Source: Afifella aestuarii (lineage in GTDB: Bacteria; Pseudomonadota; Alphaproteobacteria; Rhizobiales; Afifellaceae). Taken from it: 64,000 bases of DNA. The notes under the pieces are model-generated. The model did not search any database, was not told the origin of the DNA, and worked only from the letters and a program-made list of their open reading frames with translations. Shown piece by piece: positions 17,863 through 27,469 of this stretch. Numbering within the stretch: the stretch's first letter is position 1; each line of letters opens with the position of its first letter. Both the position numbers and the translations under genes were made by a program. The stretch spans positions 62,001 through 126,000 of the forward strand of contig NZ_SAUF01000002.1 in the NCBI RefSeq assembly GCF_004023665.1. Direction: 5' to 3'.

Positions 17863-18378
17863 GTGTCCGCAATCGCTCTCCTGAAATACGCCGTTCTGTT
17901 TCTATTCCCGCTGCTGATGACCTATGCGGGAATCATGGACCTTTTGACGTTCAAGATTCGCAACATCCTGGTCCTGTTTCTCCTCATTTTGTGGCTGATT
18001 GCTGCGCCGCTTGCAGGATTTACGCTGCATGAAATGGGGCTGAGCCTCGCTGTCGGGCTCGCCACCTTTTGCGCGACCTTCGCATTTTTTGCCGCCGGAT
18101 GGATTGGTGGCGGTGATGCCAAGCTTGCCAGTGTAGCCGCCTTGTGGTTCGGCTGGGCCGATGTTCTCCCCTATTTTGCCCTGTCCTCCGTGCTGGGAGG
18201 CGTGCTGACCCTCGTCGTTCTACAACTGCGAATGGGCCGCATCCCCTTCCCCAATTATTGGCCTGACTGTCTCAGCCGTTTCCGCGACGGAGAGAGCGGC
18301 GTGCCCTATGGCGTGGCTTTTGCTGCCGCAGCCTTGATTCTATTTCATCAGACCGACTGGCTACCTCGGCTCACATGA
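17863..18378 (+). CDS. cpaA: prepilin peptidase
   Basis: A 171-residue polytopic membrane protein with about six hydrophobic helices. It carries the two aspartates of type IV prepilin peptidases: one in AGIMDLLTFKIRN and one in the GxGD-type GGGDAKL. It lacks the large N-methylase domain of PilD, as usual for the small CpaA/TadV type. It cleaves the leader of Flp and pseudopilins at the cytoplasmic face of the inner membrane. The start is GTG with GGGAGA upstream. It lies between the flp terminator and a CtrA-type site that precedes cpaB. Confidence 0.92.
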   Translation: MSAIALLKYAVLFLFPLLMTYAGIMDLLTFKIRNILVLFLLILWLIAAPLAGFTLHEMGLSLAVGLATFCATFAFFAAGWIGGGDAKLASVAALWFGWADVLPYFALSSVLGGVLTLVVLQLRMGRIPFPNYWPDCLSRFRDGESGVPYGVAFAAAALILFHQTDWLPRLT

Positions 18379-18469
18379 TCATCAAGGCCAATTCAATTTC
18401 TGAATCAGGCTTGATCTAGGGGGCGCAATCTTTGGTTGGGTCCCAGAAAGGGACAGATGGCCGGGCGCA

Positions 18470-18488
18470 TTAACCATACCTTGACCAT
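18470..18488 (+). promoter_or_regulatory. CtrA-type binding site upstream of cpaB
   Basis: TTAACCAT and TTGACCAT lie as direct repeats three bases apart, so the core reads TTAA-N7-TTGA against the CtrA consensus TTAA-N7-TTAA. It is 66 bases upstream of the cpaB start. In Caulobacter and relatives CtrA activates pilus genes in a cell-cycle-dependent way; the same control of cpaBCDEF-tadBC is inferred. Confidence 0.6.
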
Positions 18489-18553
18489 TCCCGAAGAAAC
18501 TCCGGCTTGAGCGCCCTTAGGCGTGAATTGCGTCAGCCGAGGTTCTCCACGCG

Positions 18554-19333
18554 ATGGCCCCAATCCGATTGATGGTCTTGGTCGTTGCCCTCCTTGCCGG
18601 AGGTGCCGCCGCCTATCTGGCGCTCAACCTCGACACTGGGCCCTCGAACGAGCCCGCTCCCACGCCGGCTCCACAGGTCGCGACGCGCGACATCCTGGTC
18701 GCCTCCGCCGATCTCCTGCAGGGCGCCACGCTCAGCGGCTCGAACATGCGTTGGCAGCCCTGGCCCGAAGACAGCATCAATCCTGCTTTCATCGAGAAGA
18801 CGGCGCGACCGGACGCAATCGAAAAGCTCTCTGGCGTCGTCGTCCGCAATCAATTTTTGAACGGAGAACCGATCCGCGATGGCAAGCTCGCCACCGCCGA
18901 TTCGGGTTTCATGTCGGCGATCCTGCCGGAAGGTCAGCGCGCCGTTGCCGTTCGCGTGTCGGCCGAAAGCGCGGCCGGCGGTTTCGTCCTTCCCAATGAC
19001 CGCGTCGATATTCTTCTGACGTCCTCCGACGAAGGCGGTGAATCCCGCAGTCAGGTCACCCGCACGATCCTGAGAAACATTCGCGTTCTGGCCATCGATC
19101 AGACCGTGCAGGAGCGTGAGGGCGAGCCGGTCGTCATCGGGAAGACGGCGACGCTGGAAGTGACTCCACGCGAAGCCGAGGTTGTGACGGCGGCGGAAGG
19201 CAGCGGAACCTTGTCGCTCGCCCTTCGGAGCATGGCGGACGCCGACAGCACGGACACGGCCGTCGACCGCGACCGCTCAAGCACGGTCAAGGTGATCCGC
19301 TTCGGCGATGAGCAGCTGGTGAAGACCCAATGA
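18554..19333 (+). CDS. cpaB: Flp pilus assembly protein CpaB
   Basis: A 259-residue protein with one N-terminal membrane helix (LMVLVVALLAGGAAAYLAL), a short proline-rich stretch, then a SAF-like domain (VATRDILVASADLLQGATL) and the RcpC/CpaB core (VAVRVSAESAAGGFVLPNDRVDILL). CpaB sits in the periplasm and is thought to link the inner-membrane machine with the CpaC secretin. It is the first gene of the cpaBCDEF-tadBC run. The ATG at 18554 was chosen because the signal/anchor helix follows directly. Its stop is close to the cpaC start. Confidence 0.93.
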   Translation: MAPIRLMVLVVALLAGGAAAYLALNLDTGPSNEPAPTPAPQVATRDILVASADLLQGATLSGSNMRWQPWPEDSINPAFIEKTARPDAIEKLSGVVVRNQFLNGEPIRDGKLATADSGFMSAILPEGQRAVAVRVSAESAAGGFVLPNDRVDILLTSSDEGGESRSQVTRTILRNIRVLAIDQTVQEREGEPVVIGKTATLEVTPREAEVVTAAEGSGTLSLALRSMADADSTDTAVDRDRSSTVKVIRFGDEQLVKTQ

Positions 19334-19365
19334 ATGCCTGTCGCATCCCCAGAAGGAGAGTGAAG

Positions 19366-20877
19366 ATGGTTGGGCACGCGCGTATATGGGCGCTGGCGGT
19401 GCTGACTTTCGTTGCGCTTTCCTTGCCATTGGCCGGAATAAGCAAGGCCGCCTCCGATTTTCCTCGCACCGTCACGCTGAGCGCGACCGGTGCCGCACAG
19501 AATCAGCCCCTACGTCTCGGCGTCAACAAATCCATGGTCGTGGAGCTTCCCCGCGCGGCGGGGGACGTCCTCGTCTCGAACCCGGAGATCGCAGATGCGG
19601 TGTTGCGCACCTCCACCAGGCTTTATCTGATCGGCGTCAAAACCGGCCAGGCGAATGTCTTTCTCTTCGATGCGGCCGGACGGCAGATCGCCAGCCTCGA
19701 TCTTTATGTCGAAACGGACCTGACGCCCCTGAATCGGCTTCTCCGCACGGCCATTCCCGACGCCCAGATCAATGCCGAAGTGATCAATGGCTCGATCGTT
19801 CTGACGGGCTATGTCCCGTCGTCCAGCGCATCTCAGAAGGCCGAACAGATCGCCAGAAGCCTGATCCAGTCGTCGAGTGGCGGCGGCATGAGCGCCGGCT
19901 CCATCACCATCAATACGGGGGGCCCCGGCGGCTCCTCCGACGACGGTCCTGGCATCATCAACCTTCTCAAGATCACCGGTCAGGAGCAGGTCAACCTGCG
20001 CGTCACGATCGCGGAGGTGAATCGCGAGATCGTCAAACAGCTCGGCATCAACACTCAGGCCGTTCTGCAGGATGGCAATCTCGGCTTCGGCGCCATCAGC
20101 AATGGTGCTGTCAGTGGGGTGAGCAGCCTTTCGCCGTTCAATTTTCCAATCAACACCAACACCGATCCCGCCTCGGGTGGCTTCGCCTGGAACAACAACG
20201 GCAACAGGCTCTCGGCGAGCATCAAGGCCCTTGAAGAGGCGAGCATGTTGCGCAACCTCGCGGAGCCCAACCTGACGGCTGTCTCTGGCGAGACGGCGAA
20301 TTTTCTGGTTGGCGGCGAGTTTCCCGTCCCGGTTGCGGTCGATGACGACGGCAATATTTCGGTGGCGTTCAAGCAGTTCGGCGTCAACCTTGCTTTCACG
20401 CCCGTCGTTCTCGACGGTGGCCGCATCAGCCTCAAAGTGCGCACCGAAGTGAGCGACCTCGCGACCGAAGGCTCCTTTTCGACGGCCGCCGGTATCACTA
20501 TTCCCGGGATTACAGTGCGCCGAGCCGAGACGACGGTTGAACTCCCCTCTGGCGGCGCTTTCGCCATTGCAGGTCTCATCCAGGATGAAACCCGCCGTGC
20601 GGTCTCGGGCTTACCGGGATTGCAGCACTTGCCGATTCTCGGGGCTCTGTTCTCCTCCAAGGATTTCCTGCGCTCCCAAACGGAGCTCGTCGTCATCATC
20701 ACGCCCTACGTCGTCAAACCGGTGGCGCCGCAGAAACTCGCCCGCCCCGACGACAATCTGGCGATGGCCAATGATGCCGAGGCTTATTTTCTTGGCAGTC
20801 TGGTCAAGCGCTATGGCGCCCAGGGAGACCGCCCGACGGGTGTTTACGCCGGTCAGGTCGGATTTTCGTTCGACTGA
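19366..20877 (+). CDS. cpaC: outer-membrane secretin CpaC
   Basis: About 503 residues with a signal peptide (LAVLTFVALSLPLAGISKA), an N-terminal pilus domain (SMVVELPRAAGDVLVSNPEIADAVL), a BON-like domain around INAEVINGSIVLTGYV, and the C-terminal secretin domain (ALEEASMLRNLAEPNLTAVSG; AGLIQDETRRAVSGLPGLQHLPILGALF). It forms the outer-membrane channel for the Flp pilus. The ATG at 19366 has AAGGAG seven bases upstream and was preferred; an in-frame ATG at 19330 overlapping the cpaB stop is the alternative. A glycine-rich stretch (SSGGGMSAGSITINTGGPGG) separates the BON-like and secretin parts. Confidence 0.94.
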   Translation: MVGHARIWALAVLTFVALSLPLAGISKAASDFPRTVTLSATGAAQNQPLRLGVNKSMVVELPRAAGDVLVSNPEIADAVLRTSTRLYLIGVKTGQANVFLFDAAGRQIASLDLYVETDLTPLNRLLRTAIPDAQINAEVINGSIVLTGYVPSSSASQKAEQIARSLIQSSSGGGMSAGSITINTGGPGGSSDDGPGIINLLKITGQEQVNLRVTIAEVNREIVKQLGINTQAVLQDGNLGFGAISNGAVSGVSSLSPFNFPINTNTDPASGGFAWNNNGNRLSASIKALEEASMLRNLAEPNLTAVSGETANFLVGGEFPVPVAVDDDGNISVAFKQFGVNLAFTPVVLDGGRISLKVRTEVSDLATEGSFSTAAGITIPGITVRRAETTVELPSGGAFAIAGLIQDETRRAVSGLPGLQHLPILGALFSSKDFLRSQTELVVIITPYVVKPVAPQKLARPDDNLAMANDAEAYFLGSLVKRYGAQGDRPTGVYAGQVGFSFD

Positions 20878-20898
20878 TCGGATAAGGGGAACGACCTC

Positions 20899-21603
20899 AT
20901 GCAATCCTACGCATGTCATCGCCGGAAGGGCGGAGCGAAAGCAGCGTTCGCGCTCGTCCTCTCTGCCTGGCTCCTGGCCGGTTGCCAGTCACAAAATATT
21001 GACCAAGCCGGACTCGAGCGGCAGGATTATCGCCTGAGACATCCCATTATGGTTTCGGAGGAGGCTGAGACGCTCGATATCCCGATCGGGATGCGCGGCG
21101 GGCATTTGTCGCCTGAGATCAAAGATGCGATTTACGATTACGCTCTCGGCTATCGTGACACAGGCATCGGGTCGGTGACCGTTCAGGTGCCGAGCGGCTC
21201 CGGCAATGACATCGCAGCCGCGGCGGCCTCGCGCGCCATCCGAGCAGCCGTCTTGGAGGCGGGTGTCGAGCCGGAACTCGTGCGCGTTGCGCCCTATCGC
21301 AGCAATGCGAGCCGCGCGGCCCCCGTGCGTCTGTCCTATTTGAAGGTCAAGGCGGTGACACCGAAATGCGGTGTCTGGCCGGACGACGTGACCGCCACGA
21401 CGGACAATCGCGAATACTACAACTTTGGCTGTGCTTCGCAGCACAATCTCGCCGCTATGGTGGCCAATCCTGCTGATCTGCTGCAGCCGCGCCAGATGTC
21501 TCCGGCGAATGCGACACGGCGCGCGAAGGTGCTTCAGGACTATGCTTCGGGTTCCGAAACCAAGTCCGGTGTAACCCTGATCAGCAGCGACTTGGGAGAG
21601 TGA
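20899..21603 (+). CDS. cpaD: CpaD-family pilus lipoprotein
   Basis: A 234-residue lipoprotein with an N-terminal hydrophobic segment ending in the lipobox LLAGC. The mature part has VTVQVPSGSGNDIAAAAASRA, a typical CpaD segment reminiscent of OmpA-type folds, and a conserved CGVWPDDV...NFGCASQHNLAAMVANPADLL region, with two cysteines that may pair in the periplasm. CpaD is thought to act as a pilotin or stabiliser of the CpaC secretin. AGGGGAA upstream of the ATG supports this start. It lies between cpaC and cpaE in the expected order. Confidence 0.9.
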   Translation: MQSYACHRRKGGAKAAFALVLSAWLLAGCQSQNIDQAGLERQDYRLRHPIMVSEEAETLDIPIGMRGGHLSPEIKDAIYDYALGYRDTGIGSVTVQVPSGSGNDIAAAAASRAIRAAVLEAGVEPELVRVAPYRSNASRAAPVRLSYLKVKAVTPKCGVWPDDVTATTDNREYYNFGCASQHNLAAMVANPADLLQPRQMSPANATRRAKVLQDYASGSETKSGVTLISSDLGE

Positions 21604-21610
21604 TGGCCCG

Positions 21611-22912
21611 ATGAGCAGCAATGATTTCGACGACCCCTTTGCGGAGGACGTGTCCGAGCCGGAGACGACGGATAAGGCCGACATCAAGCCGGTTCCGCGC
21701 GTCACCATCCAGGCCTTTTGCGACACGCCGGAAGTCGCCGCGACGTTCGATATGGCCTGCTCCGACCGGCGCATGGCGCGCGCGCATTGCAAGGTGCATA
21801 CCGGCGGTCTTGGTGCAGCCTGCGAGTTCTATCGCTCCGCGCCGACCCCCAATCTGATCGTTGTCGAAAGCCGCCTGGAGAAAGACGATCTTCTGGCGCG
21901 CCTCGATGAGCTGGCGGAAGTCTGCGACGCCGGCACGAAGGTTCTCGTTATCGGCCATTCCAACGATGTGGCAACCTATCGTGAACTGATCAGGCGCGGC
22001 GTCAGCGAATATCTCGTCGCGCCGACCGACGTCATGGCCGTGATCCGTGCGATCGCCGATATTTATGGCGACGAAGGGAGCGCGAAGCTCGGACAGGTCT
22101 TCGCCTTCATCGGTGCCAAAGGCGGCGTGGGGTCTTCGACGATCGCTCACAATCTTGCCTCGACGATGGCGTCCGTCTTCGCTTCCGACGTTATCCTTGC
22201 CGATCTCGACCTCGCATTCGGGACAGCAGGCCTCGATTTTAACGAGGATCCGCCGCAAGGCATGGCGGATGCCGTCTTCGGCTCCGACCGTCTCGACGAG
22301 GTTCTTCTCGACCGCCTTCTGACCAAGTGCCAGGAGCATCTGAGTTTGCTCGCTGCCCCCGCGACGCTCGATAAGACCTATGATTTCGACGAGGAGGCCT
22401 TCGATCACGTCCTCGATCTCGTGCAGTCGAACGTGCCGACGGTCGTGCTCGACCTGCCGCACCTTTGGACCGCTTGGGCGCGCAAGACGCTGCTGGCTGC
22501 CGATCAAATTGTCATCACCGCGACGCCCGATCTCGCCAATCTGCGAAACACCAAAAACCTCGTCGATTTCCTCAAGCAGGCGAGGCCCAACGACGCGCCT
22601 CCACGGCTCGTCCTGAACAAAGTCGGCGTGCCGCGTCAGCCGGAAATCAAGGCAGATGATTTTGCCGCGGCGCTGCAATTGCCGACGAGCGCCGTGATCC
22701 CCTTCGATCCGCTTCTCTTTGGCACGGCCGCCAACAACGGCCAGATGATCGCCGAAGCGTCGGCGAAATCCAATATCAATGAGATCTTCACGGACCTGGC
22801 GCAGGTTGTCACCGGCCGTAAGGAGACCAAGCACGGACGCAAAACGAGCCTCCTCTTGGGGCCGTTGCTCGAAAAGCTGAAGTCGAAGCCCAAATCGAAG
22901 CGGGCCGCGTAA
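21611..22912 (+). CDS. cpaE: pilus assembly ATPase CpaE (ParA/MinD-like)
   Basis: A 433-residue protein with an N-terminal receiver-like domain (roughly 30-145, including VLVIGHSNDVATYRELIRRG) that lacks an obvious phosphorylation site. A C-terminal MinD/ParA ATPase follows, with the deviant Walker A GAKGGVGSSTIAHNLA and VILADLDLAFG. CpaE localises the pilus machine, in Caulobacter to the cell pole. The final residues are lysine-rich. The start is ATG at 21611, eight bases after the cpaD stop. Confidence 0.93.
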   Translation: MSSNDFDDPFAEDVSEPETTDKADIKPVPRVTIQAFCDTPEVAATFDMACSDRRMARAHCKVHTGGLGAACEFYRSAPTPNLIVVESRLEKDDLLARLDELAEVCDAGTKVLVIGHSNDVATYRELIRRGVSEYLVAPTDVMAVIRAIADIYGDEGSAKLGQVFAFIGAKGGVGSSTIAHNLASTMASVFASDVILADLDLAFGTAGLDFNEDPPQGMADAVFGSDRLDEVLLDRLLTKCQEHLSLLAAPATLDKTYDFDEEAFDHVLDLVQSNVPTVVLDLPHLWTAWARKTLLAADQIVITATPDLANLRNTKNLVDFLKQARPNDAPPRLVLNKVGVPRQPEIKADDFAAALQLPTSAVIPFDPLLFGTAANNGQMIAEASAKSNINEIFTDLAQVVTGRKETKHGRKTSLLLGPLLEKLKSKPKSKRAA

Positions 22913-22927
22913 CCCAAGGAAGAGTGT

Positions 22928-24403
22928 ATGTTCGGCAAGCGCAGCGTCACCGAGCTCGAGCAAGGGCAACGACCGAAGCCATCTTCCGAGGCGCCGAAGA
23001 AGCCTGCCGTATCGGAGAGTGCGGTGAGGGCGGCGGCTCCGGCCGCTCCCAGCCTGACACCGCCGCCTGCGCCGGCGAAGCCCGCCAAGATCGCTGCGCG
23101 GCCGCGCAAGTCGGAAGAATATTACCGCGTCAAGACGCAGATCTTCGGCGCGCTGATCGACACGATCGACCTGTCGCAGCTCGCCAAGATGGATGCCGAG
23201 CAGGCGCGCGAGGAAATCCGCGATATCGTCAACGACATCATCACGGTGAAGAACCTGGTGATGTCGATCTCCGAGCAGGAGGAACTGCTTGAAGATATCT
23301 GCAACGATGTTCTCGGCTATGGGCCGCTCGAGCCGCTGCTGGCGCGCGACGACATCGCTGACATCATGGTCAATGGTTTCGAGCAGGTCTTCATTGAAGT
23401 TCTGGGCAAGGTCGAGGAGACGGACATCCGTTTCCGCGACAACGCGCAGCTTCTGAATATCTGCCAGCGCATCGTCAGCCAGGTCGGCCGCCGGGTCGAC
23501 GAATCGAGCCCGATCTGCGACGCGCGCCTGCCCGATGGATCGCGCGTTAACGTCATCGCCCCGCCTTTGTCGATCGACGGGCCCGCCCTCACCATCCGAA
23601 AGTTCAAGAAGGACAAGCTCACCCTCGATCAGCTTGTCCGCTTCGGCACGATCACGCCGGAAGGCGCGACCATTCTGCAGATCATCGGTCGGGTTCGCTG
23701 CAACGTGCTGGTGTCCGGCGGCACCGGTTCGGGCAAGACCACGCTGTTGAACTGCCTGACCCGCTATATCGATCACGACGAGCGTATCGTCACCTGCGAG
23801 GACGCGGCCGAACTGCAACTGCAGCAGCCGCATGTCGTGCGTCTGGAGACCCGCCCCCCGAACCTCGAAGGCGAGGGCGAGGTGACGATGCGTGATCTCG
23901 TCAAGAACTGTCTGCGTATGCGCCCGGAACGCATCATCGTCGGCGAGGTGCGCGGACCGGAAGCCTTCGACCTCCTGCAGGCCATGAACACAGGCCATGA
24001 CGGCTCCATGGGCACCCTGCATGCCAACTCCCCGCGTGAGGCCCTGAGCCGTATTGAATCGATGATCACCATGGGCGGCTATGCGCTGCCCTCGCGCACC
24101 ATCCGCGAAATGATGGTCTCGTCGATTGACGTCATCGTCCAGGCGGCTCGTCTGCGCGACGGCTCGCGCCGCATCACCCACATCACCGAGGTGCTGGGGA
24201 TGGAAGGCGACGTCATCATCACGCAGGATCTCTTCGTCTACGACATCCTCGGCGAGGATCCCGGCGGTCGTGTCCTTGGCCGCCATCGCTCGACCGGCAT
24301 CGGCCGCCCCGCCTTCTGGGATAGGGCGCGTTATTTCAACGAAGAACAGCGCCTTGCCGCCGCTCTCGACGCCGCCGAGGCGGACGAGCCGATGCGCGCA
24401 TGA
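22928..24403 (+). CDS. cpaF: pilus assembly ATPase CpaF (TadA family)
   Basis: A 491-residue secretion ATPase of the TadA/VirB11 group. A variable proline/alanine-rich N-terminus (1-60) is followed by the N-terminal domain and then the ATPase core: Walker [15 protein letters not shown], the Asp box [14 protein letters not shown], Walker B-type [14 protein letters not shown], and the His box [15 protein letters not shown]. It powers assembly of the Flp pilus at the cytoplasmic face. It lies 15 bases after cpaE and is followed by the two inner-membrane platform genes. All expected motifs are intact. Confidence 0.96.
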   Translation: MFGKRSVTELEQGQRPKPSSEAPKKPAVSESAVRAAAPAAPSLTPPPAPAKPAKIAARPRKSEEYYRVKTQIFGALIDTIDLSQLAKMDAEQAREEIRDIVNDIITVKNLVMSISEQEELLEDICNDVLGYGPLEPLLARDDIADIMVNGFEQVFIEVLGKVEETDIRFRDNAQLLNICQRIVSQVGRRVDESSPICDARLPDGSRVNVIAPPLSIDGPALTIRKFKKDKLTLDQLVRFGTITPEGATILQIIGRVRCNVLVSGGTGSGKTTLLNCLTRYIDHDERIVTCEDAAELQLQQPHVVRLETRPPNLEGEGEVTMRDLVKNCLRMRPERIIVGEVRGPEAFDLLQAMNTGHDGSMGTLHANSPREALSRIESMITMGGYALPSRTIREMMVSSIDVIVQAARLRDGSRRITHITEVLGMEGDVIITQDLFVYDILGEDPGGRVLGRHRSTGIGRPAFWDRARYFNEEQRLAAALDAAEADEPMRA

Positions 24404-24443
24404 GGCAGGCCCGAGCCCATGATCGGCGGTGTCTTGAGAGGGG

Positions 24444-25442
24444 GTGGCCGTGCTGTCGCCCGAGATGATCAAGCTCGCCCTCGTCGGCCTCATAATCCTG
24501 TCGGTCGGGGGGGTGATCTTCGCGCTCTTTTCGTCGGCGCTCGGAGGCGGCTCGCGCAGTCAGAAGCGCGTCGAAGGGGTCACCGCTCGCCCGCTCAACA
24601 CAGAGCGCAAAGGTGGCGAAGAGGGCCGCCGGCGCCGGAGTGTGGAAGAGACGCTGCGGGAGATCGAAGAACAGCAGAAATCGAAGCGCAGCCGTAAGCC
24701 GACCCTGGTGTTGCGCATGCGCCAGGCCGGCCTTTCCTGGTCGGCCAGGACTTTCACGCTGATTTGTGCCGTCACCTCGCTTCTGGCGATCCTGCTCCTG
24801 GTTCTTGCGGGCATCCTGCCCCTGGTGCCGGCGGTGGGGTTCGGCGTCGGCCTCGGCATTCTTCTGCCCTATGCCTATGTGAATTTCCTGCGCAAGCGCC
24901 GCTTCAAGCAGTTCACGGCCGAATTTCCGAACGCGCTCGACGTGGTGGTGCGCGGCGTCAAGGCGGGTCTGCCGTTGATCGATTGCATGAAGATTATCGC
25001 CGCAGAAGCCTCGCCGCCTGTCTCCACCGAATTCCGCGAGATCATCGAGGATCAGACACTCGGCATGCCGCTCGATGAGGCCGTCTCCAAGCTGCCCGAG
25101 CGCATCCCCCTGCAGGAAGCGAATTTCTTCGCCATCGTCATTGCCATCCAATCACGCACCGGTGGCAGTCTCTCCGAGGCGCTGTCGAACCTCTCCAAGG
25201 TCCTGCGCGAGCGCAAGAAGATGGCCGGAAAGATCAAGGCGATGAGTTCTGAGGCCAAATCCTCGGCGATGATCATCGGCAGTCTGCCGGTCATTGTGGG
25301 GTCGATCGTCTATCTGACGAGCCCGGATTATATCTCTCTTCTATTTACCACAACGCTCGGACATATTGTGCTTGCCGCGTCTGCCATGTGGATGCTGATG
25401 GGCATCCTCGTGATGCGCAAAATGATCAACTTCGATTTCTAG
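24444..25442 (+). CDS. tadB: pilus platform protein TadB
   Basis: About 332 residues of the GspF-like type II secretion F domain family. A first membrane helix (LALVGLIILSVGGVIFALF) and a charged cytoplasmic stretch precede two closely spaced helices near 110-145, the F domain (FPNALDVVVRGVKAGLPLIDCMKIIA) and two C-terminal helices. With TadC it forms the inner-membrane platform turned by CpaF. The start is GTG; a second GTG six bases on (24450) is a little better spaced from GAGAGGGG and may be the true one. It is 10 bases upstream of tadC. Confidence 0.93.
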   Translation: MAVLSPEMIKLALVGLIILSVGGVIFALFSSALGGGSRSQKRVEGVTARPLNTERKGGEEGRRRRSVEETLREIEEQQKSKRSRKPTLVLRMRQAGLSWSARTFTLICAVTSLLAILLLVLAGILPLVPAVGFGVGLGILLPYAYVNFLRKRRFKQFTAEFPNALDVVVRGVKAGLPLIDCMKIIAAEASPPVSTEFREIIEDQTLGMPLDEAVSKLPERIPLQEANFFAIVIAIQSRTGGSLSEALSNLSKVLRERKKMAGKIKAMSSEAKSSAMIIGSLPVIVGSIVYLTSPDYISLLFTTTLGHIVLAASAMWMLMGILVMRKMINFDF

Positions 25443-25451
25443 CGCGCAGCC

Positions 25452-26417
25452 ATGAACCTTATTCAGCAAAACGCCGATCTTTTCATCGCCCTTGCCTCTG
25501 CGCTTTCGGTGTTCTCGGCGATCGTTGTTCTGGCCTGGCCCTACCTTGCCGGCGACAATCTCTCCGCGCGCATGAAGCAGGTGTCGAGCGAGCGCGAGCG
25601 CATCCGCGCGCGCGAGCGGGCTAAGATGGAGGCCGCCAAGAAGCAGGCGACATTGAAGCCTGAGCCCACGCGCTGGGTCAAAAACTTCGTCGACCGTTTC
25701 AACCTTCTGAAACAGGCGGAAGACGGGGATATCGTCAACAAGCTTAGAATGGCCGGCCTGCGCGGCCAGAACCCGGTTCTCTTCTTCCTCGCGGCTCGCC
25801 TTCTCGCGCCGCTCGGCATGTTCATCGCTTCGGGGCTTTATCTCTTCGGTCTCGATCCGATCGACCAGCCGCCGATGATCAAGCTCGTGATCGTCGTGGC
25901 AGCTGCCTATCTCGGCTATTACCTGCCCGGGCTCTATGTGAAGAACCGGACGACGAAGCGCCAGACGGCCATCAAGCAGGCCTGGCCGGACGCACTCGAC
26001 CTCCTGCTCATCTGCGTCGAATCGGGCATGGGCATCGAATCGGCCTTCCGAAAGGTGTCGGAGGAGATCGGCCATCAATCGGTGGAACTGGCGGAGGAGC
26101 TGTCGCTGACGACGGCGGAGCTCTCCTATCTCCAGGATCGGCGCAAGGCCTACGAGAACCTCGGCAAGCGCACCGGTGTGGAAGGTGTGCGCGCGGTCGT
26201 AACGAGCCTCGTTCAGGCGGAAAAATACGGTACGCCGCTCGGCCATTCGCTGCGCGTTCTGGCTCAGGAAAACCGAGACATGCGCATGGCAGAGGCGGAA
26301 AAGAAGGCGGCTTCGTTGCCACCGAAACTCACCGTTCCGATGATCCTGTTCTTCCTGCCGGTGCTGTTCGCCGTGATCATCACACCGGCGGCGATTCAGG
26401 TCATGTCGATGAATTGA
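25452..26417 (+). CDS. tadC: pilus platform protein TadC
   Basis: A 321-residue GspF-like membrane protein. An N-terminal helix (FIALASALSVFSAIVVLAWP) is followed by a charged region with an R/E/K-rich stretch near 45-60, two helices in the middle (LLAPLGMFIASGLYLFGL; IVVAAAYLGYYLPG), the F domain WPDALDLLLICVESGMGIESA, and a final helix ILFFLPVLFAVIITPA. It pairs with TadB to form the inner-membrane platform of the Flp pilus. It ends the rightward operon and faces the TPR lipoprotein gene tail to tail. Confidence 0.93.
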   Translation: MNLIQQNADLFIALASALSVFSAIVVLAWPYLAGDNLSARMKQVSSERERIRARERAKMEAAKKQATLKPEPTRWVKNFVDRFNLLKQAEDGDIVNKLRMAGLRGQNPVLFFLAARLLAPLGMFIASGLYLFGLDPIDQPPMIKLVIVVAAAYLGYYLPGLYVKNRTTKRQTAIKQAWPDALDLLLICVESGMGIESAFRKVSEEIGHQSVELAEELSLTTAELSYLQDRRKAYENLGKRTGVEGVRAVVTSLVQAEKYGTPLGHSLRVLAQENRDMRMAEAEKKAASLPPKLTVPMILFFLPVLFAVIITPAAIQVMSMN

Positions 26418-26502
26418 GGCGCGGCGGCATTCTGCCCACGCGAGGCCCGATGCGGCGGGTTGGCCCGAAAACGCAGGGTCTCTCGCCTTGCAGCGATGCC
26501 GC

Positions 26503-27312
26503 TCAGCCCGCCTGCTTGATGTCCTTCCAGGTGTCTTTCTGGGCCAGCATCGCCCGGAGATAGGCGATGTTCGCCTTCGCCTCTTCGGGTGAGAGATCTT
26601 GCGAGGCGACCGCCTCGGCCTCGCGGAAATTCCCTTGCAGCCCAAGGACGAGTGCCAGATTCTGACGCACTTTCGCCGAGGCGCTCGGATTGGCGACCGC
26701 CTGCCTGAGGACCTTCTCGGCCTCGTCGAGCTCGCCGGTTAGCGTGTACGACATGCCGAGATTGTTGAGGATCTGCGGCTCGCCGGGGGCGAGCACGAGC
26801 GCCTGCCGGTAGGCCTGACGGGCCTGTTCGTTCTGGCCGACGGAATCGAGAATGCCCCCTTCGGTCGCAAGCAGGCGCCAATCTGGGTTGTCGCGATGCT
26901 GAGCCCGCTGCACTGTCGCCAGCGCTTCCTGGAATTCGCCGTTCTCGGCAAGCGCCTTGCCGAAAGCGGCGAGCACCTGCCGGTCTTTCGGATGGAAGAT
27001 GATGGCTTTGCGCAAAACGGCCACGGCCTGAGACGGCTGGCCGGCCGCCCGCAGCGCCGCCGCATAATTGAGTGCCGCGACTCTGTCCTTTTCGTCGTTG
27101 CTGTACCGCGCACCCCAGGCCTGGACGGCGCGCAACGCCTGGTCATGGCTGAGATTTGAAACCTCGAGGGTTTGTGTCGCGCCGATCGAGCCGGTGGTGC
27201 GTGGCGCGTCGGCCTGCCGGCTCTGACAGCCCGCCGCAAAGGCCACGAGCGAAAGAATGGCAGCGGTTCGAAGAAGCGCCGCACCTGATTTCTGACTTGG
27301 CCGCATCCGCAT
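26503..27312 (-). CDS. TadD-like tetratricopeptide lipoprotein
   Basis: A 269-residue lipoprotein with a signal ending in LVAFAAGC, followed by a short spacer and at least four TPR-type helical repeats (AALNYAAALRAAGQPSQAVAV, QVLAAFGKALAENGEFQEAL, QARQAYRQALVLAPGEPQIL, NNLGMSYTLTGELDEAEKVL). TadD proteins are outer-membrane TPR lipoproteins needed for Flp pilus assembly. The location next to tadC, though on the opposite strand, supports that role. Start at 27312 is uncertain; the methionine two codons later or a further upstream one is possible, but the lipobox is unaffected. Confidence 0.85.
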   Translation of the reverse strand: MRMRPSQKSGAALLRTAAILSLVAFAAGCQSRQADAPRTTGSIGATQTLEVSNLSHDQALRAVQAWGARYSNDEKDRVAALNYAAALRAAGQPSQAVAVLRKAIIFHPKDRQVLAAFGKALAENGEFQEALATVQRAQHRDNPDWRLLATEGGILDSVGQNEQARQAYRQALVLAPGEPQILNNLGMSYTLTGELDEAEKVLRQAVANPSASAKVRQNLALVLGLQGNFREAEAVASQDLSPEEAKANIAYLRAMLAQKDTWKDIKQAG

Positions 27313-27469
27313 GGAGGCTGTCCCGTTCTGGCACGTTATGCGCCAAGATGTAGGCCTCACTGGCTAAGCATTCGTTAACGCTAAATGCGGCAGGTCGTGT
27401 GTCTTGAAGGATCGTCCTCGTTGCAATGGCAGACGCTCGCGCCTAGGGGTGGGCCGATCGGAGGATATC

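Noticed and set aside
21581-24493. Very long leftward open frame opposite cpaE and cpaF
   Set aside because: It lies wholly antisense to two genes with complete ATPase motifs; in high-GC DNA the antisense frame is often open. The translation has no recognisable domain.
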